The notes below the pieces were generated by a model that saw nothing but the letters and a program-made list of their open reading frames with translations, had not been told where the DNA came from and made no database searches. Shown here in pieces: positions 61,323 through 64,000 of a stretch of DNA of 64,000 bases. A program made the translations under genes and the position numbers. Each line of letters starts with the position of its first letter. Positions within the stretch are counted from its first letter, which is position 1. The DNA comes from Dirofilaria immitis (taxonomy: Eukaryota; Nematoda; Chromadorea; Rhabditida; Onchocercidae), in contig JAKNDB010000109.1 in the NCBI GenBank assembly GCA_024305405.1, positions 2,108,001 to 2,172,000 on the forward strand, in the 5' to 3' direction.

Positions 61323-64000
61323 CTGTAAAAACAGTCAACTTTTTACCAATAGTGGCCATTCGAGAACATCGTGGAATAGACAGACAGAACCACATCACAA
61401 CGCACTCACCAGCAATCACCCTAAACATCTGCAACACTTCTCTACATTGGCAGTTTGAATTTGAACCCGTGAAGATCGGTAATGATGAGATTGTGTGTTA
61501 TGTGTAGTGCTATAGGAATATCTCATTCTCAGAACTTACACATTTTCCGGGATTGGAGTTGAGACTATTCTATACTATTGTGAAGTATGCTTTAGTATAT
61601 TTTTCCTTCAGTATTTGCAGTCTTCTATTATTTATTTGTAGCTTATCACTTCATCTCTCATCCATTTTCATTAATTCTATTTCGGAATCTGCTATACTTG
61701 ACCCGTGATTCTTTCCGTAGTCGTATAGCCTTGAAAATCAATTTACATTTCCTTTTCAACGCACAATGTTCTTTCATTTACCTGTCTCTCAGTTGATCTT
61801 GCCTTTAGCGTTCTTTCTTTATCTAATTAGTTTAAGCTTCTTTTCTTAGTGGAATAATATTCTTTTTACGCTATTTGAGTTTTTGAATTCTAAATTAATG
61901 TAAAATAGAAATGGCTGCTTATAAACCGGTTAACTTAAGGTGTTACATCTTCCTCTTTGAAGTTTTTAGAACATTTTTCATGTAACACTTTGTCCTAATG
62001 TAAAGAGGATTGAAAGATTGATTCATAAAATTCAAGTGACGAAAAATTGAGTTCTGAAAGTTTTCTCTTTCTTTTTACACAATTCATATACACCTTAATT
62101 TTTAACTCAGGCATATTATTCCTGCAATATAAACGAATTATTGAGTGCATCTACCTGTAAGCATAATCTCAAGATATATTTTCGTGTTGCTTACTTGAAA
62201 AAAAAGAAAAAAAAGTGATGAAATAGTAATAACATTTTTCAAGCATATTAAAAGCTTGCAAGTGATCTGTTTTATATAATGTCGTTGTAAACGAAATGAG
62301 TGAAGTGTGCCAATAAATTTTAATAAAAAATCATTCTGAAGACTTCTTTCTCACGGCCCATCGAACCCTAAAGGTCTCCCGGTTATTCAGCTGATAACAG
62401 GGTGTTGTACAAACACATCTCTTATTGTGTTTAATATATTTCATACCCAACATTTGGCATATTTATCTTTCAAAAAATAAAAATAAAAATTGCAAATGAT
62501 GCTTGGACACCATACAAAAATCTAGTTGTATTGTTTACTCCATTTCAACTTAGGAAGAGTGACTCCGATAGTTTTCATACTGATACATTCTCCATGGATT
62601 TAAAATAAATGATCTAACTTTGCTGTTCTGAAACAGTCGTATTTAATCACGAATGTTGCAATTAGCTTAGTGAACCGAAATAAAATGAAGAAAATTGTCG
62701 GCTAAAGCCAGAGTAATTAGTTGCATATAGGAATTTCAAAAGGTCAAATAGTTGGAATATATTAGCAAAATCAAAAGATGTAATCATTGCATGCAAGAAT
62801 GTTAACAGGGTCAAACAGCAGGTAGGTAATCTGAAAAGGGGATCAAAAGGGTGGAGTATCAAAGAACTTGAAAGGAGGAAATTTCGATGATTCAATTTCA
62901 GCTCAATCTTGAAAATGATTCAACGGCAACAAATTCATTAGCACGAGCGATACTTCATTGAGATTCATGATACAAGTGAAGCGACAGTTATAAAAGAAAA
63001 ATACAACTTGGTGAGTATTTAGACGACCGTCGACCACTTTTTAATTTTTTATATGCGTTGTTCATTTCGTCCGTATTATTTTATAAGTGCGAAATTGTAA
63101 TAAAGATTGTTGTAGACCTATCGGAGTTGTAAGCAACAAAAAGAACTAGTCTACAAATGAAACAGTAGGATCCATTCTCGAAACAAACTTTCCTGAAAAA
63201 TGCAATAACATTCCACTTCTATTCGGTAAAATTAAGTTTTAAAAGTAATTTTAGCAACAAAGTAAACAGTGACTATAATAGGGCAGAAATAACGGATGTC
63301 AGAATCCGATAAGCAGTTCATCCTTTCTGCTGCTTCAGCATGAGAGTGTATCTACCTGTACTTATAAACATAAATTTTTTTTTCATTTCTATGTCATCTT
63401 GTTTATCATAACTTTTTGAAGAAGTGGTGATTTAGTGCCGTTAGTTGACTATGATTGTGACTGTGGAGAGAAATCGGTTTTGAAATACTTTTGTAGCGTC
63501 TCTCACTTGAATAAAACCGTATTTTTTTAGCATTTAATAGTGTATAAGCCGGTAGTAATCGGGTATAAGTTCGTAGCGATTTATGTTCGAGAAAACTTCT
63601 CTCTATCGAAGTGAGAAAGGGGACAGCTATGGTTTCCCGTATTGCCGTAATGGAGATTTGATTGCACATTATGTGCTCTAAAAAAGAAACTATGTGTATT
63701 TAATCTGTTTATTCAGTTTCTTTCAAAAGGCGTATATTCATGTACGGTTTAGAATTAATACATAGCGCGAAAAGGATATAGAATAATTTGAAAGGATAGG
63801 AAAAGAATTAATCTGGATTGCACTGTCAACATTTCAATTAATACAATCGAAGAAAACATGAGGGAAAGCAATCTTTTAGTCATTGAAACATTTCCTATTA
63901 ATAAGTAAAACGAATCGACAAGATAATACAGATTGTAGCGAAATTCATAAATATTTCATAGTTGAAACAATATTCTTATAAACGACATACGAAATAGGAA
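61323..64000. other. Gene-poor end of window
   Basis: The missing CCM2 N-terminal exon(s) should be here or beyond. A less AT-rich patch at about 62345-62410 carries GGGTTCGA on the minus strand, but no tRNA cloverleaf could be built around it. No other feature recognised. Confidence 0.4.

Noticed and set aside
62345..62410. Possible tRNA on the minus strand (GGGTTCGA box)
   Set aside because: No matching A box, anticodon arm or acceptor stem could be paired.

Overview
This window is nuclear DNA of a nematode, most likely a filarial/spirurid-type worm. The intergenic DNA is very AT-rich, genes are split into short exons by introns with TTTTCAG/TTTTTAG-type acceptors, and there are no bacterial operons. 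Several proteins have nematode-type features: a LET-60-like Ras with Asp at position 11, and a vinculin with two rather than three central repeats. No bacterial, viral or Wolbachia-like segment and no intact transposon was seen. The species is not identified.

Layout, left to right: an unassigned open exon (1.6-2.1 kb); a G+C-rich patch (3.3-3.5 kb); let-60/Ras (+, 4.6-5.4 kb); the ribosome-biogenesis PUF protein NOP9 (+, 7.7-11.5 kb), converging on phosphoacetylglucosamine mutase PGM3 (-, 11.8-16.1 kb); a perfect 21-bp inverted repeat (18.24 kb) directly before telomerase reverse transcriptase TERT (+, 18.3-22.85 kb); TAF13 of TFIID (+, 23.4-24.1 kb); vinculin/deb-1 (-, 24.66-32.2 kb, with a 2.7-kb first intron); a CCDC51/MITOK mitochondrial K+ channel orthologue (+, 35.5-38.1 kb); methionine aminopeptidase 2 (-, 38.5-41.1 kb); the cGMP-dependent protein kinase egl-4 (-, 45.07-50.06 kb, 5' end not found); a tentative unassigned AT-hook-like gene (+, 55.8-57.1 kb); a CCM2 (malcavernin) orthologue (-, 58.45-61.3 kb, 5' end not found); and about 2.7 kb with nothing recognisable.

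The genes are unrelated housekeeping, signalling and structural loci. No joint pathway is implied by their order, and adjacent pairs are mostly convergent or divergent. Exons and splice phases were worked out by hand from frame continuity and remembered family alignments, so junctions are predictions.

The dominant anomaly is that nearly every gene has its frame broken by the loss of a single base. I count more than twenty such sites, often an A5 or T4-5 run where one more base is needed, against only one apparent gain. Because this hits essential genes such as let-60, egl-4 and vinculin, it most likely reflects consensus deletion errors in the assembly rather than pseudogenes. It matters biologically because, read literally, it removes the Ras CAAX box, the second membrane helix of MITOK and the kinase C-lobe of EGL-4.
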